From Chloroflexota bacterium (GTDB taxonomy: Bacteria; Chloroflexota; Limnocylindria; Limnocylindrales; CSP1-4), in NCBI GenBank assembly GCA_016191395.1, contig JACPOS010000024.1, forward strand, positions 23,111 to 87,110: DNA of 64,000 nt, written 5' to 3'. Of this stretch, positions 1-8,863 are shown one piece after another; within the stretch, counting starts at the first letter, position 1; every line of letters starts with the position of its first letter. The translations under genes were made by a program, and so were the position numbers. The notes beneath the pieces are model-generated. The model had not been told where the DNA came from, did no database searches, and saw nothing but the letters and a program-made list of their open reading frames with translations.

Positions 1-1
1 C

Positions 2-1009
2 CTGAAGCTCGACGACGCGGTCGAGGACGAGCTGGAACAGCTCATCTGGCGCTCGGAAGAGCTTGCCGGCGCTGCACCCGACCGGCTGGGGACGATCGTG
101 GATTCGCGCGACCGGATCGCGCTCTACGTCGCGCATCGTCAGGCGCTGGCGCGGACGATCGACGCGTCCCGCCTCCGGATCGTGGTCGACTGCGCGAACG
201 GCTCCGCGTCGGCAGTCGCCGCGACGATCCTCGGGGCGACCGGAGCGCGCGTCGAGGTGATCAACGACCAGCCCGACGGCATGAACATCAACCTCCATTG
301 CGGCGCGACCGATCCGGCCGCGCTCGCGGCGCGGGTGGCGGCGTCCGGGGCCGACCTCGGGTTCGCGCTCGACGGCGACGCGGACCGCCTGGTCGCCGTC
401 GACGGGACGGGGTCGGTGGTCGATGGCGACCGGATCATCGGGGTGCTCGCCCTGGACCGCCTGGCCCGTCCCGGCGCCGATCCGGGCGATCCGGCGACGG
501 GGAAGCTCGTGGTCTCGGTCCTGTCGAATGGCGGACTGCAGCAGGCCGTCGAGTCGGCCGGCGGCTCGGTGGTCCGGACGCCGGTGGGGGACAAGTACAT
601 CCTCGAGGGCATGCAGGTGTCCGGAGCCGGGCTCGGCGGCGAGAAGAGCGGGCACGTGATCGTGCGCGAGCACACCACCTCCGGCGACGGCCTGGTGACG
701 GCGCTGGAGGTCCTCCGCGTCGTGACCTCGAGTGGGGTGCGCCTCGCGGACCTGGCCGGGCGGATCCCGCTCCTGCCGCAGGAGCAGCGGGCGGTCCGCG
801 TCCGGCACAAGGAGCAGTGGGAGGGCGACCCGGTCCTTCGGCGGGCGATCGCCGACGCGGAAGCACGGCTTGGCGGCGGGGGACGCGTGCTCGTCCGGCC
901 CTCCGGCACGGAGCCTTCGCTGCGGGTGATGGTGGAGGGTGCCGATCCCGCGCTCGTCCTCGAGCTGGCCGACGGTTTGTCGGCGCTCGCGGAACAGCGC
1001 CTACACTGA
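2..1009 (+). CDS. glmM: Phosphoglucosamine mutase, 3' part
   Basis: Interconverts glucosamine-6-P and glucosamine-1-P in the cytoplasm for UDP-GlcNAc synthesis. The gene enters from the left edge: the frame is open from base 2, well before the first ATG of the ORF track, so the N-terminal part with the phosphoserine loop is missing. Visible are the metal-binding loop DGDADR, the sugar-binding loop GEKSGH and the C-terminal phosphate-binding loop RPSGTEPSLR, in the order expected for alpha-D-phosphohexomutases. It is followed after 6 bases by glmS, the preceding enzyme of the pathway, and glmU lies 13 kb downstream. The KLDDAVEDELEQLI segment is typical of GlmM rather than phosphomannomutase. 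Confidence 0.93.
   Translation: MKLDDAVEDELEQLIWRSEELAGAAPDRLGTIVDSRDRIALYVAHRQALARTIDASRLRIVVDCANGSASAVAATILGATGARVEVINDQPDGMNINLHCGATDPAALAARVAASGADLGFALDGDADRLVAVDGTGSVVDGDRIIGVLALDRLARPGADPGDPATGKLVVSVLSNGGLQQAVESAGGSVVRTPVGDKYILEGMQVSGAGLGGEKSGHVIVREHTTSGDGLVTALEVLRVVTSSGVRLADLAGRIPLLPQEQRAVRVRHKEQWEGDPVLRRAIADAEARLGGGGRVLVRPSGTEPSLRVMVEGADPALVLELADGLSALAEQRLH
1002..1007 (+). promoter_or_regulatory. Possible -10 element of glmS
   Basis: TACACT lies inside the last codons of glmM and ends 8 bases before the glmS ATG. No Shine-Dalgarno sequence lies between, so glmS could be transcribed as a leaderless mRNA in addition to readthrough from glmM. No convincing -35 box is seen. Confidence 0.4.
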
Positions 1010-1015
1010 CGCGCT

Positions 1016-2848
1016 ATGTGTGGAATCGTCGGGTACACCGGGCCTCGGGAGGCCGGCCCGATCCTCATGGAGGGTCTGCGGCGCCTCGAATACCGGGGCT
1101 ATGACTCGGCCGGCATCGCGCTGGTGGACGACCAGGGCGACCTCTTCGTCGAGAAGCGCGCCGGCAAGCTCGGCAACCTGCGCACCGCCATCGCCGAGCG
1201 GACGCCGCACGCGGCCCTCGGGCTCGCGCACACGCGCTGGGCGACCCACGGCCGCCCGAACGACGTCAACGCGCATCCCCAGGTGGACTGCACGGGGCGG
1301 ATCACGGTGATCCACAACGGCATCATCGAGAACTTCCAGGACCTGCGGGACGGGCTGCAGGCACGCGGCCACCGCCTCGTCTCCGAGACCGACACGGAGG
1401 CGATCGCCCACCTGATCGAGGAGGCGTACGAGGGCGACATCGCGGATGCCGCGCGGGCCGCGTTGCGCCAGCTCGAGGGCGCGTACGCGCTCGCGATCAT
1501 GCATCGCGACGAGAACGACCGGCTGGTCGGTGCGCGCAAGGACGTGCCGCTCGTCGTGGGCCTGGGTGATGGCGAGTCGTTCCTCGCGTCCGATGTCGCG
1601 GCGATCCTCGCCCATACCCGCCGGATCATCTTCATGGAGGAGGGCGACGTCGCCGACCTCACGCCGGATCGGGTGACGATCACGGACGTCGCGGGGCGCC
1701 CGGTGGAGCGTGTCGTCGAGACGATCGACTGGACGATCGAGGCCGCGGAGAAGGGTGGCTTCGACACGTTCATGCTCAAGGAGATCCACGAGCAGCCGGA
1801 GGCGCTGCGGCAGTCGCTCACCGGCCGCATCTCCCGCGCCGGCCGGATCCAGGCCCCGGAGCTGGAGCCGATCGCCGGCGCGGTCCAGGCCGCGACTCGC
1901 GTGGAGCTGGTGGCGTGCGGCACGGCGTCGTACGCCGCGATGGTCGGCGCGCGGGCCATCCAGGAGCTGACCGGCATGCCGGCGCGCGTCACGGTGGGCT
2001 CGGAATTCCGCTACGACCCCCCTCCACTGGATGGCACGACGCTGGTCATCGCGGTGACCCAGTCCGGCGAGACCGCCGACACCATCGCCCCGACGCGGCT
2101 CGCGCGCGAACGTGGCTGCCCCATCGTGGCGGTGACGAACACGCTGGGGTCGGCGATCACGCGCGAGGCGGACGCGGTCTTCTTCCTCCAGGCCGGCCCG
2201 GAGATGGCCGTCGCGGCAAGCAAGACGTTCGTCACCCAGGTGACGACGCTGGTCGTGCTCGCGGCCGGCATCGCCCGACTGCGGGGCACGCTCACGGACG
2301 AGGCCGAGGCGTCACTCGTGGAAGGGCTGCGCGCCCTGCCAGCGGCTGCTGCCCGCGCCCTGGAGCTCAACGTGGGACGGGCGCCCGACCTCGCGCGCCG
2401 GTACGTCAACTCGCGGGGCTTCATGTTCGTGGGGCGTGGCGCGACCTATCCGACCGCGCTGGAGGGGGCGCTCAAGCTCAAGGAGATCAGCTACGTCCAC
2501 GCGGAGGGCTACCCGGCGGGCGAGCTGAAGCACGGCCCCATCTCCCTGCTTGACGCCGAGTGCCCGCTCGTGGCGGTCGCGACGCGCTCGTCGGTCTACG
2601 AGAAGCTGATCAGCAACGTGATGGAGGGCCGTGCCCGCGACGCGAAGGTGATCGCGGTCGCGACCGAGGGCGACCAGCACATCGAGCGCATCGCCGACGA
2701 CGTGTGCTGGGTGCCGGACACCCATGAGATGCTGAGCCCCGTGCTCGCGATCATCCCGCTCCAGCTGTTCGCGTATCACGTCGCGCTGGCGCGCGGCACC
2801 GATGTGGACCAGCCGCGAAACCTCGCGAAGTCGGTCACGGTGGAGTAG
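1016..2848 (+). CDS. glmS: Glutamine-fructose-6-phosphate aminotransferase (isomerizing)
   Basis: Makes glucosamine-6-phosphate from fructose-6-phosphate and glutamine, the entry step to amino sugars and peptidoglycan. The 610-residue length is normal. The N-terminal Ntn glutaminase domain begins MCGIVGYTG, with Cys2 as nucleophile after Met removal, and shows HTRWATHG and HNGIIEN. Two SIS isomerase domains follow, with the TQSGETADT phosphate loop around residue 345 and GRGATYPTALEGALKLKE further on. The C-terminus DQPRNLAKSVTVE is the diagnostic GlmS tail that closes the active site. It sits directly behind glmM. No glmS ribozyme-like leader can fit in the 6-base gap. Confidence 0.97.
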   Translation: MCGIVGYTGPREAGPILMEGLRRLEYRGYDSAGIALVDDQGDLFVEKRAGKLGNLRTAIAERTPHAALGLAHTRWATHGRPNDVNAHPQVDCTGRITVIHNGIIENFQDLRDGLQARGHRLVSETDTEAIAHLIEEAYEGDIADAARAALRQLEGAYALAIMHRDENDRLVGARKDVPLVVGLGDGESFLASDVAAILAHTRRIIFMEEGDVADLTPDRVTITDVAGRPVERVVETIDWTIEAAEKGGFDTFMLKEIHEQPEALRQSLTGRISRAGRIQAPELEPIAGAVQAATRVELVACGTASYAAMVGARAIQELTGMPARVTVGSEFRYDPPPLDGTTLVIAVTQSGETADTIAPTRLARERGCPIVAVTNTLGSAITREADAVFFLQAGPEMAVAASKTFVTQVTTLVVLAAGIARLRGTLTDEAEASLVEGLRALPAAAARALELNVGRAPDLARRYVNSRGFMFVGRGATYPTALEGALKLKEISYVHAEGYPAGELKHGPISLLDAECPLVAVATRSSVYEKLISNVMEGRARDAKVIAVATEGDQHIERIADDVCWVPDTHEMLSPVLAIIPLQLFAYHVALARGTDVDQPRNLAKSVTVE

Positions 2849-2861
2849 AGGCGTCCGCCCC

Positions 2862-3377
2862 ATGGAGGACGCCGACGCGATCGCGCCACCGCCCGGCACG
2901 ACGGAGCTGGGCATCGACATCATCAAGGTGTCCCGGATCCGGGATTCGCTGGCGAGATTCGGCAGGCGGTTTCCACTCCGCGTCCTGACCGAGTCCGAGG
3001 ACCGCTATGTCCGTGACCGCCCGGAGACATTCGCCGGCCGCTGGGCGGCCAAGGAGGCCGTGAGCAAGGTGCTCGGGCTGGGCGTCCGCGGGATCGGCTG
3101 GCGGGACATCGAGATCGAGCGACTGCCCACCGGCCAGCCCCACGTTCGCCTGCATGGTCGTGCGGCCGCCCGCGCAGAGCAGCTCGGGATGGGCAGGATC
3201 GCGGTCTCGATCACGCACGAGGCGGAGTACGCGGTCGCCATCGCGTTCGGCATCCGGACCGCGGGCGGGCGGTTCCTCTTCCCGCCCGACATCGAGGCGC
3301 GCCTGGACGATCGCGAGCGGCGCATCCTTGCGCGGATGGAGCGGATGCGCGCGATGGCCGAGTCCGACGGTGCCTGA
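2862..3377 (+). CDS. acpS: Holo-[acyl-carrier-protein] synthase
   Basis: Transfers 4'-phosphopantetheine from CoA to apo-ACP. The start chosen is ATG 2862, 13 bases after glmS; the longer track ORF overlaps glmS and its extra N-terminus is not AcpS-like. Near the N-terminus GIDIIKVSRI carries the metal-binding Asp, and FAGRWAAKEAVSKVLG carries the second metal ligand Glu and the CoA-binding region. At 171 residues it is longer than the usual ~125: a charged tail of about 35 residues (PPDIEARLDDRERRILARM) follows the conserved core and may be a helical appendage. It overlaps the start of nnrD by 8 bases, so the two are probably translationally coupled. Confidence 0.93.
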   Translation: MEDADAIAPPPGTTELGIDIIKVSRIRDSLARFGRRFPLRVLTESEDRYVRDRPETFAGRWAAKEAVSKVLGLGVRGIGWRDIEIERLPTGQPHVRLHGRAAARAEQLGMGRIAVSITHEAEYAVAIAFGIRTAGGRFLFPPDIEARLDDRERRILARMERMRAMAESDGA

Positions 3378-4467
3378 GCGACGGCCCCTCGGCTTCGGGC
3401 GTCACGATGCGGCCACCGAGGAGAAGGACCCGGCGAAGGACGAGCCCGCGTCGATGGACGACCGGGCCGCCGCGGCCCTCCTCCCGGAACGGCCCGCGCG
3501 CGGGCACAAGGGAACGTTCGGCAAGGTGCTCGCGATCGCGGGATCGCTCGACTACGCCGGAGCAGCCCTGCTCGTCTGCCGGGCGGCCGGCCGGGCCGGA
3601 GCCGGTCTCGTGACGCTCGCCGTGCCCGAATCGCTGCAGCCGCTGTTCGCCGCCAAGGTCGTGGAGGCGACCACGATGGCACTGCCCGAGGACGACGTGG
3701 AGGAGGTGGACCCGGAGCCCGCGATTGCCCGAATCCTTGACCACGAGCACGACGCGATCGTGGTGGGGCCGGGCCTGCGCCCGGGCCTTGCGACGGCAGA
3801 GCTGGTCCGGATGCTCCTCGGGGTTCCGGACGCCGACCCCGCGCCGGTGCCGATGGTCCTCGACGCGGAGGCGCTGCGGTCCATGGCGACGCTCGGGGGA
3901 TGGTGGACCGGGGCGGTCCGCCCGTGCGTGCTGACGCCACATCCCGGCGAGTTCGAGCGACTGCGCGAAGGGGCCGGCATGGAGCCGGCGGATGCCGGCG
4001 ACCTGTCCGCCGATGACGCCGCCCGACGTGCCGCCGCGACCGCTGCGGCGACGGCGTGGCACCAGGTCGTCGTGCTCAAGGGCGCGAAGACGGTCATCGC
4101 GGAGCCTGACGGAACCGTCACCACCGCGCCGTTCGAGAACCCGGCCCTCGCCAGTGGCGGCACGGGCGACGTGCTGGCCGGGATCATCGGTGCGCTCCTT
4201 GCCCAGGGTCTCGCGCCCGGTCCCGCCGCCCGGCTCGGCGTGTACCTCCACGGGACCGCGGGGGACCTCGTGCGCGAGCGCCTCGGCGACGCCGGCCTGC
4301 TCGCCTCCGACCTGCCGGATGTGGTCCCGCTCGTGCGCAAGCGCCTGGCCGCGATCGCCGAGCGCGATCGCTCCGGGAAGCGGCTCGGGTTCACGCTCCG
4401 CGGGGCCGAGGGTCCTGCGGCGGGCGCCGCGCCGACCGACGCAGCGGGCGCCGGGGAACGCGCCTGA
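3370..4467 (+). CDS. nnrD: ADP-dependent (S)-NAD(P)H-hydrate dehydratase
   Basis: Repairs hydrated NAD(P)H. The protein is the carbohydrate-kinase-like YjeF C-terminal domain alone; the epimerase (YjeF_N) half usually fused in bacteria is absent. GHKGTFGKVLAIAGS marks the start of the domain, LTPHPGEFERL the middle, and GGTGDVLAGIIGALLAQG near the C-terminus holds the catalytic Asp. GTG 3370 overlaps the acpS stop by 8 bases and is in frame; ATG 3454, just before the domain, is an alternative that would remove a charged 28-residue leader. It is placed between acpS and alr, a common neighbourhood for yjeF genes. Confidence 0.9.
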   Translation: MPERRPLGFGRHDAATEEKDPAKDEPASMDDRAAAALLPERPARGHKGTFGKVLAIAGSLDYAGAALLVCRAAGRAGAGLVTLAVPESLQPLFAAKVVEATTMALPEDDVEEVDPEPAIARILDHEHDAIVVGPGLRPGLATAELVRMLLGVPDADPAPVPMVLDAEALRSMATLGGWWTGAVRPCVLTPHPGEFERLREGAGMEPADAGDLSADDAARRAAATAAATAWHQVVVLKGAKTVIAEPDGTVTTAPFENPALASGGTGDVLAGIIGALLAQGLAPGPAARLGVYLHGTAGDLVRERLGDAGLLASDLPDVVPLVRKRLAAIAERDRSGKRLGFTLRGAEGPAAGAAPTDAAGAGERA

Positions 4468-4475
4468 GCGCCTCG

Positions 4476-5738
4476 ATGCCGAGGCCCAGCGTCGAGGACC
4501 GGCTCGCGGCCGCCGGCCTGCCGCCGCTCCCGCGGACCGCGTGGGCGGAGATCGACCTGGACGCGCTCGCCTGGAACCTCGGCGTGCTGCGGCGGCTCGC
4601 CCCCGGGACACCCGTGCATCCGGTCGTGAAGGCAGATGCGTACGGTCACGGCGCGATCCCGGTCGCGCGTGCCCTGGAGGCGGCGGGCGCGGAGGGCCTC
4701 TGTGTCGCGGCGCTCGACGAGGCACTGGCGCTGCGTCGAGCGGGCATCACGCTCCCCCTTCTGGTCCTGTACCCGATCCCACCCGCCCTGGCGGGCGCCG
4801 CGGCTCGCGACCGGATCGCGCTCACGGCCGGCGACCGGGCGCTGCTGGACGCGCTGCTCGCCGGGATCCGCGCCGAGCCGCCGGCGATCGCGCTGGAGGT
4901 CCAGCTGGAGGTGGAGACCGGCCTTGGTCGCGGCGGCTTCCCGCTGGAGGGGTTGGTCAGGGCCGCCAGCGACATTGCCGGGACCCCGGGCGTCCGGCTC
5001 GTGAGTGCCTGGACCCATTTCCAGGCGCCCGCGGACCAGGCCCGGACGGCCGCGCAGGTCGCCGCGTTCGAGGCAGCCACGCGTGCGCTTGCCTCGAACG
5101 GCCTGACGGTTGCGTGGCGCCACGCCGCGGCGAGCGGCGGGCTGCTGCTGGAGCACGTCGTGAGCCTCGATGGCGTGCGCCCCGGACTCGCCGTGTACGG
5201 CCTCGTGCCGGACGACATGCTCGGCGACGGGCCCGCGCCCGCGGTCGAGGGCGCGGCCGACCTGCGCCCGGTCCTCTCACTTCACGCGCGGCCGGTGCGC
5301 GTGGCCGACCTGCCGGCCGGGTGGGGGATCAGCTACGGGCCGTCGTTCACGACGAGCCGGCCCTCGCGCATCGCAACGCTGCCGCTCGGCTACGGCGATG
5401 GCTGGACGCGCTCGCTCTCGAATCGCGCCGTCGCGCTCGTCCGGGGGCAGCGGGTCCCGCTCGTGGGCAACGTCGCCATGGACGCGGTAATGGCCGACGT
5501 CACCGACGTGCCCGGGCCACCGGTCGGCGTGAACGACGAGTTCGTCCTCCTCGGGATCCAGGGAGAGGAGCGCATCACCGCTGCCGAGGTTGCCAGGGCC
5601 CGCGGGACCATCTCGTGGGAGGTCGTCACGAGCCTCTCCCGGCGCCTGCCCCGGGTGTACGATGCGGCCTCCGTGCCACTGGAGACGCGAACCCTCGTCG
5701 CCGACGGGGTGGAGACCCGGAGGTCGAAGCGACCGTGA
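4476..5738 (+). CDS. alr: Alanine racemase
   Basis: PLP enzyme that makes D-alanine for peptidoglycan. The 420-residue protein has the PLP-lysine motif VVKADAYGHGA near residue 50, the GLGRGGF region, and the C-terminal beta-domain sequences LPLGYGDGW, GNVAMDAVMADVTD and TISWEVVTSLSRRLPRVY. The catalytic Tyr region is recognisable in SYGPSF. The N-terminus has about 15 residues before the conserved AWAEIDLDAL start. It begins 8 bases after nnrD and its stop overlaps the GTG of the following small gene in a GTGA, so acpS-nnrD-alr-small gene look like one transcript. Confidence 0.95.
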   Translation: MPRPSVEDRLAAAGLPPLPRTAWAEIDLDALAWNLGVLRRLAPGTPVHPVVKADAYGHGAIPVARALEAAGAEGLCVAALDEALALRRAGITLPLLVLYPIPPALAGAAARDRIALTAGDRALLDALLAGIRAEPPAIALEVQLEVETGLGRGGFPLEGLVRAASDIAGTPGVRLVSAWTHFQAPADQARTAAQVAAFEAATRALASNGLTVAWRHAAASGGLLLEHVVSLDGVRPGLAVYGLVPDDMLGDGPAPAVEGAADLRPVLSLHARPVRVADLPAGWGISYGPSFTTSRPSRIATLPLGYGDGWTRSLSNRAVALVRGQRVPLVGNVAMDAVMADVTDVPGPPVGVNDEFVLLGIQGEERITAAEVARARGTISWEVVTSLSRRLPRVYDAASVPLETRTLVADGVETRRSKRP

Positions 5739-6025
5739 GCGAGCTCGGCGGCCTCGGAGACGAGCAGCGCGATGAGCTGGTCGAGGAGGTCGCGCGCGAG
5801 ATCCAGCTGCGCGGCCTGACGACGTCGGCGGTGCACTTCCTGCAGGCGTCGCGGCCCTACCGCCCGCTCGGCTCGAACGCGATGCTCTTCTTCGACCCCG
5901 TGCTGCGCGGGGTCTTCGGCGGCGACATGCCGGGCGCGTCCGCCCTCCTCGCGGACGAGGACGGGATCGAGCAGCTGATCGAGCGGCTCGAAGACCTCTC
6001 CGAAGAGACCGGCTGGGACGCATAA
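5735..6025 (+). CDS. Small conserved-looking protein of unknown function
   Basis: A 96-residue acidic protein, hidden in the track within a longer spurious ORF. GTG 5735 overlaps the alr stop by 4 bases. Predicted character: an N-terminal charged helix (DEQRDELVEEVAREIQ), a central hydrophobic stretch SAVHFLQASRPYRPLGSNAMLFFDPVLRG, and an acidic C-terminal helix (GIEQLIERLEDLSEE). There is no signal peptide and no clear transmembrane segment; the central stretch might associate with a membrane. I do not recognise an assigned function. Coupling to alr and codon choice like its neighbours support a real gene. Confidence 0.7.
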   Translation: MSELGGLGDEQRDELVEEVAREIQLRGLTTSAVHFLQASRPYRPLGSNAMLFFDPVLRGVFGGDMPGASALLADEDGIEQLIERLEDLSEETGWDA

Positions 6026-6163
6026 CCGGGACCGTCGCCCGGCCGGCGTGCCAGGCGAAGGCGCTGCCGAGCACGCGAGCGAGCGCACTCCAAGGTGCGT
6101 GAGCGAACGAGCGGAGGCAGCAACGCACGTATGGCGCCGACGGCCGGTCGACGGCGGAGCCGG

Positions 6164-6169
6164 TAGGAT
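6164..6169 (+). promoter_or_regulatory. Possible leaderless -10 element
   Basis: TAGGAT ends 6 bases before the GTG start at 6176, the spacing expected if transcription begins at or next to the start codon. The preceding 150 bases (6026-6175) contain no gene and no other clear signal. Confidence 0.5.
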
Positions 6170-6175
6170 GGGTCG

Positions 6176-7804
6176 GTGACGACCGTTCCCAGAGCGCTGC
6201 TCGCCATCGATGCCGGCTCGGCGACGACCTCCGTCGCGCTACTCGGCAAGCCCGGTGCCCGCTGGCGCCTGCTCGGCGCCATCTCCGCGCCCGCGGGAAC
6301 GCCGCCGGACGCGCTCGCCGAGATCCTGGCGAGCAGGCTCGTAGCGGCAGACCTCGCGCTTGCGGACCACGTCGGGGTGACTCCGCCGGGCGTCGGCGAC
6401 CTGCCCCGTCTCGAGGCGACGAGCCGGACGCCGGAGACGCTCGCCGTGCTCGGCGCCTCGCGGCGCGCCGTCGGGCTCCTGGAGGCGGTTGCGGCCCGGA
6501 CGTCGTGGCGGGTCCGCGCCGCATCGCCGGAGAGTCACGACCCGCGCGAGATGACCGAGCTGGCCCTGCGTCCAGACGTGTCGGCGGTCCTCGTCGGTGC
6601 CGGCGACCCGCCGGGTCCTGACGAGCGCGGCTGGCTGGACGACCTCGCCGGCCTGGTCGGTGCCGTGGCGCGCCGCCGTCCCGAGCTGCGAGTGGTGCTT
6701 GCCGGTCCCGTCGCGGCACGTGCGGGCTGGGCGGAGGGCTTCGGCGCCTCGTTCGAGAGCGCGGGGGAGCGCGTCTCCCAGGCGCCCGCCCTCGGCGTTC
6801 GGAGCGGACCCGACGAGCCGTTGCGCGAGATCCTCGAGGGGCTGCTGCCGGATTCGACGGACACCCGGCACACCGCCGTCCGCGCCGTCCTCTCGCTCGC
6901 GGACGCCCTCGACCGGCGGATCGAGCTGCTGGAGGTGGGGCTCGACGGCGGCATGCGCGCCATGGCCATGCCGGGCATCGCCGACCAGGGCCCGAACGCG
7001 GTGGCAGTCCGCACCGCGCAGGCCGCGCTCGTGCCGCTGGAGATCGACGACGCGGCCGTGGATGCCGTCCTCGCCTGGACGACGGGCAGCCTGGATCGGC
7101 ACCGCATGGGCGATCGGCTGCTTGACCTGCGCGCGCAGCCGTGGGCGGACGCGTCGGGTGAAGGTGCGCGCCTTCGCCTCGCCGCGGCGCGCGCGGCCCT
7201 CAGCCGGCTGGTTTCGAGCAGCACCGACATCGGCGCGATGGCGAGCCCGGACCTGACGATCATCGCCGGCGGCGCGTTCGCCGTGGCACCTGCGCGCGCA
7301 GTCGCGCTTGCGATCGCCGACACGGTCCGGCGGGCGGGCGCGACGCAGCTCGCCCTGGACCACGCGCGGCTCCTCGGGCCCATCGGCATGATCGACGACC
7401 CGGACGAGCGGCGGGAGCTCATCGCGGACCTCGCCGACGACCTCCTGGCGCCGATCGGGAGCCTGCTCGTGGTCGGCAGTGTGCCGGCCTCGCGGCGTGG
7501 CGGGGCACGGGCGGGGCGCCTCACGCTGGACGGCGACCGCCATGGACGACACGACCTCGCGGGCGGCGAGGTGTCGTTCATCGACCTGGCGCCGGGCGAC
7601 CAGGCAATGGCAACGCTGGAGTTCCGCGACGCCGTGCGGGTCGGGCACCGCGCGAAGCGCGTCGCGGTCCCCGTCTCCGGCGGGGTGGCGGGGCTCGCGG
7701 TGGACATGCGCGACGTGCCGCTCCGGCTCCCGGAGCGTCGCGACCGGCGCCGCGCCGCCCTTGCCGGCTGGGGTGAGCTTGCCTGGCCGGGTGACGAGCG
7801 ATGA
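6176..7804 (+). CDS. MutL-like ASKHA-fold protein (glutamate mutase MutL family)
   Basis: A 542-residue protein of the actin/Hsp70-like fold. The N-terminus ALLAIDAGSATTSVAL is a phosphate-1 loop of the ASKHA type, and TIIAGGAFAVAPARAVALAIADT near residue 360 resembles the later phosphate/adenosine part. The C-terminal third (DHARLLGPIGMIDDPDERR, then DVPLRLPERRDRRRAAL) resembles proteins annotated as glutamate mutase MutL in Chloroflexota. MutL proteins are thought to act on B12-dependent mutases, but no mutase subunit is in the window, so the cellular role here is unknown. It starts at a GTG with no Shine-Dalgarno and overlaps the next gene by ATGA; the two are likely partners. Confidence 0.65.
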   Translation: MTTVPRALLAIDAGSATTSVALLGKPGARWRLLGAISAPAGTPPDALAEILASRLVAADLALADHVGVTPPGVGDLPRLEATSRTPETLAVLGASRRAVGLLEAVAARTSWRVRAASPESHDPREMTELALRPDVSAVLVGAGDPPGPDERGWLDDLAGLVGAVARRRPELRVVLAGPVAARAGWAEGFGASFESAGERVSQAPALGVRSGPDEPLREILEGLLPDSTDTRHTAVRAVLSLADALDRRIELLEVGLDGGMRAMAMPGIADQGPNAVAVRTAQAALVPLEIDDAAVDAVLAWTTGSLDRHRMGDRLLDLRAQPWADASGEGARLRLAAARAALSRLVSSSTDIGAMASPDLTIIAGGAFAVAPARAVALAIADTVRRAGATQLALDHARLLGPIGMIDDPDERRELIADLADDLLAPIGSLLVVGSVPASRRGGARAGRLTLDGDRHGRHDLAGGEVSFIDLAPGDQAMATLEFRDAVRVGHRAKRVAVPVSGGVAGLAVDMRDVPLRLPERRDRRRAALAGWGELAWPGDER

Positions 7805-8856
7805 CCGAGCGCACGGCAACGGCACCCCCTGCCGAGGAGCGAACGGCCGCGCCGCACGCCGGCACGGCCCTGATCGCGACGCGGACGCTGGTCGTCTCGC
7901 CGGTGGATGCGTTCTTCGGCCTGCAGCCCGGCGACCGCGCCCTGGTGAAGGCCGGCGAGGCGGTCGGCCGCGGACAGCCAATCGTCGAGCACTATCGCGA
8001 CCCGCGCACCATCGTCGTCGCCGGTTCCGGGTCGTCGAATGGCACCAGCGCTCCCGGGGATCGGTGGGCCGAGCCCGCCGGCCGGCAGGGGCGCGAGGGT
8101 GATGCGGCGCCCGGTGGCGAGCTGCTGTTCCGAAGCGGCGGCAAGTGGCGTATCGCGGGCGGTGAGCGGCCCGAGCCGATCGAGGCCCCGTTCGAGGGGA
8201 TCGTCCACGAGGTCAGGGCGGGAACCGGGGTCACCGTCCGCACGACCGCCAGCGCGATCGTCGGTCGCCACGTGCTCGCCGGCCCAACCTGGGGGCGGCT
8301 CCAGATCGTCACCGACCCGGACGGCGAGCTGCGCGCCCAGCACGTCGACGTTGGCGCGGCCGGCGCGATCATCGTGGCGGGGGCGCGGATCGACGCCGAG
8401 GCGCTCACCCGCGCCCGCGCCGTGGGCGTCCGCGGCGTGATCGTCGCCGCGCTGGGCATCAAGGAGCAGCGCGACTTCCTGGCATCCGAGCGGCGCGGCC
8501 GTGCGGCAGTCCATGGGTTGCCGCCGTTCGGGATCCTCGTGCTCGATGGTGCTTCGCGGCGCCCGATCGCGTCGCCGCTCATGGCGATGTTCAAGGCCCT
8601 CGAGGGCAGCACGGTCGCGATCGTGGGCAGCCCGCCGACGCTCGTTGTCGACGACGCGACGGTCGAGCTGCCGAAGCCCTCGCCAGACCTGGTCCGCGTA
8701 CGGTCAGGCCCACTTGCCGGCGCGGAGGGCCGGTGGGTCGGCCTCGCCGGGCCGCGCCGCTTTCCTGCAGGCGTCACGCTGGAGGCCGCCTTCGTCCGGT
8801 TCGGTGGCCGCCCGCCGGTCGCCATCCCGATCGGCGATCTCGAGCGCTTTGCCTGA
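7801..8856 (+). CDS. Uncharacterised partner of the MutL-like protein, KOW-like tail
   Basis: A 351-residue protein without signal peptide or membrane segment. The first ~170 residues contain a beta-rich stretch (LQPGDRALVKAGEAVGRGQPI, then EAPFEGIVHEVRAGTGVTV) resembling a lipoyl/biotinyl-like or barrel-sandwich fold. The middle (GAIIVAGARIDAEALTRARAVGVRGVIVAAL) looks like an alpha/beta unit. The C-terminal ~55 residues start VRVRSGPLAGAEGRWVGLAG, which matches the general shape of a KOW motif. A serine/glycine-rich insert separates the first parts. It overlaps the preceding gene by 4 bases. Function is not known; coupling suggests joint action with the MutL-like protein. Confidence 0.6.
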   Translation: MTERTATAPPAEERTAAPHAGTALIATRTLVVSPVDAFFGLQPGDRALVKAGEAVGRGQPIVEHYRDPRTIVVAGSGSSNGTSAPGDRWAEPAGRQGREGDAAPGGELLFRSGGKWRIAGGERPEPIEAPFEGIVHEVRAGTGVTVRTTASAIVGRHVLAGPTWGRLQIVTDPDGELRAQHVDVGAAGAIIVAGARIDAEALTRARAVGVRGVIVAALGIKEQRDFLASERRGRAAVHGLPPFGILVLDGASRRPIASPLMAMFKALEGSTVAIVGSPPTLVVDDATVELPKPSPDLVRVRSGPLAGAEGRWVGLAGPRRFPAGVTLEAAFVRFGGRPPVAIPIGDLERFA

Positions 8857-8863
8857 CGCTCGG

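Noticed and set aside
1010-1015. glmS ribozyme
   Set aside because: Only 6 bases separate glmM and glmS.
139-1068. Long minus-strand ORF opposite glmM, and many others like it (for example 1099-1992, 3211-4725, 6239-7981, 15121-16584)
   Set aside because: These are shadows of plus-strand genes caused by high GC; they are Arg/Pro/Ser-rich, carry no motifs and contradict well-identified genes.
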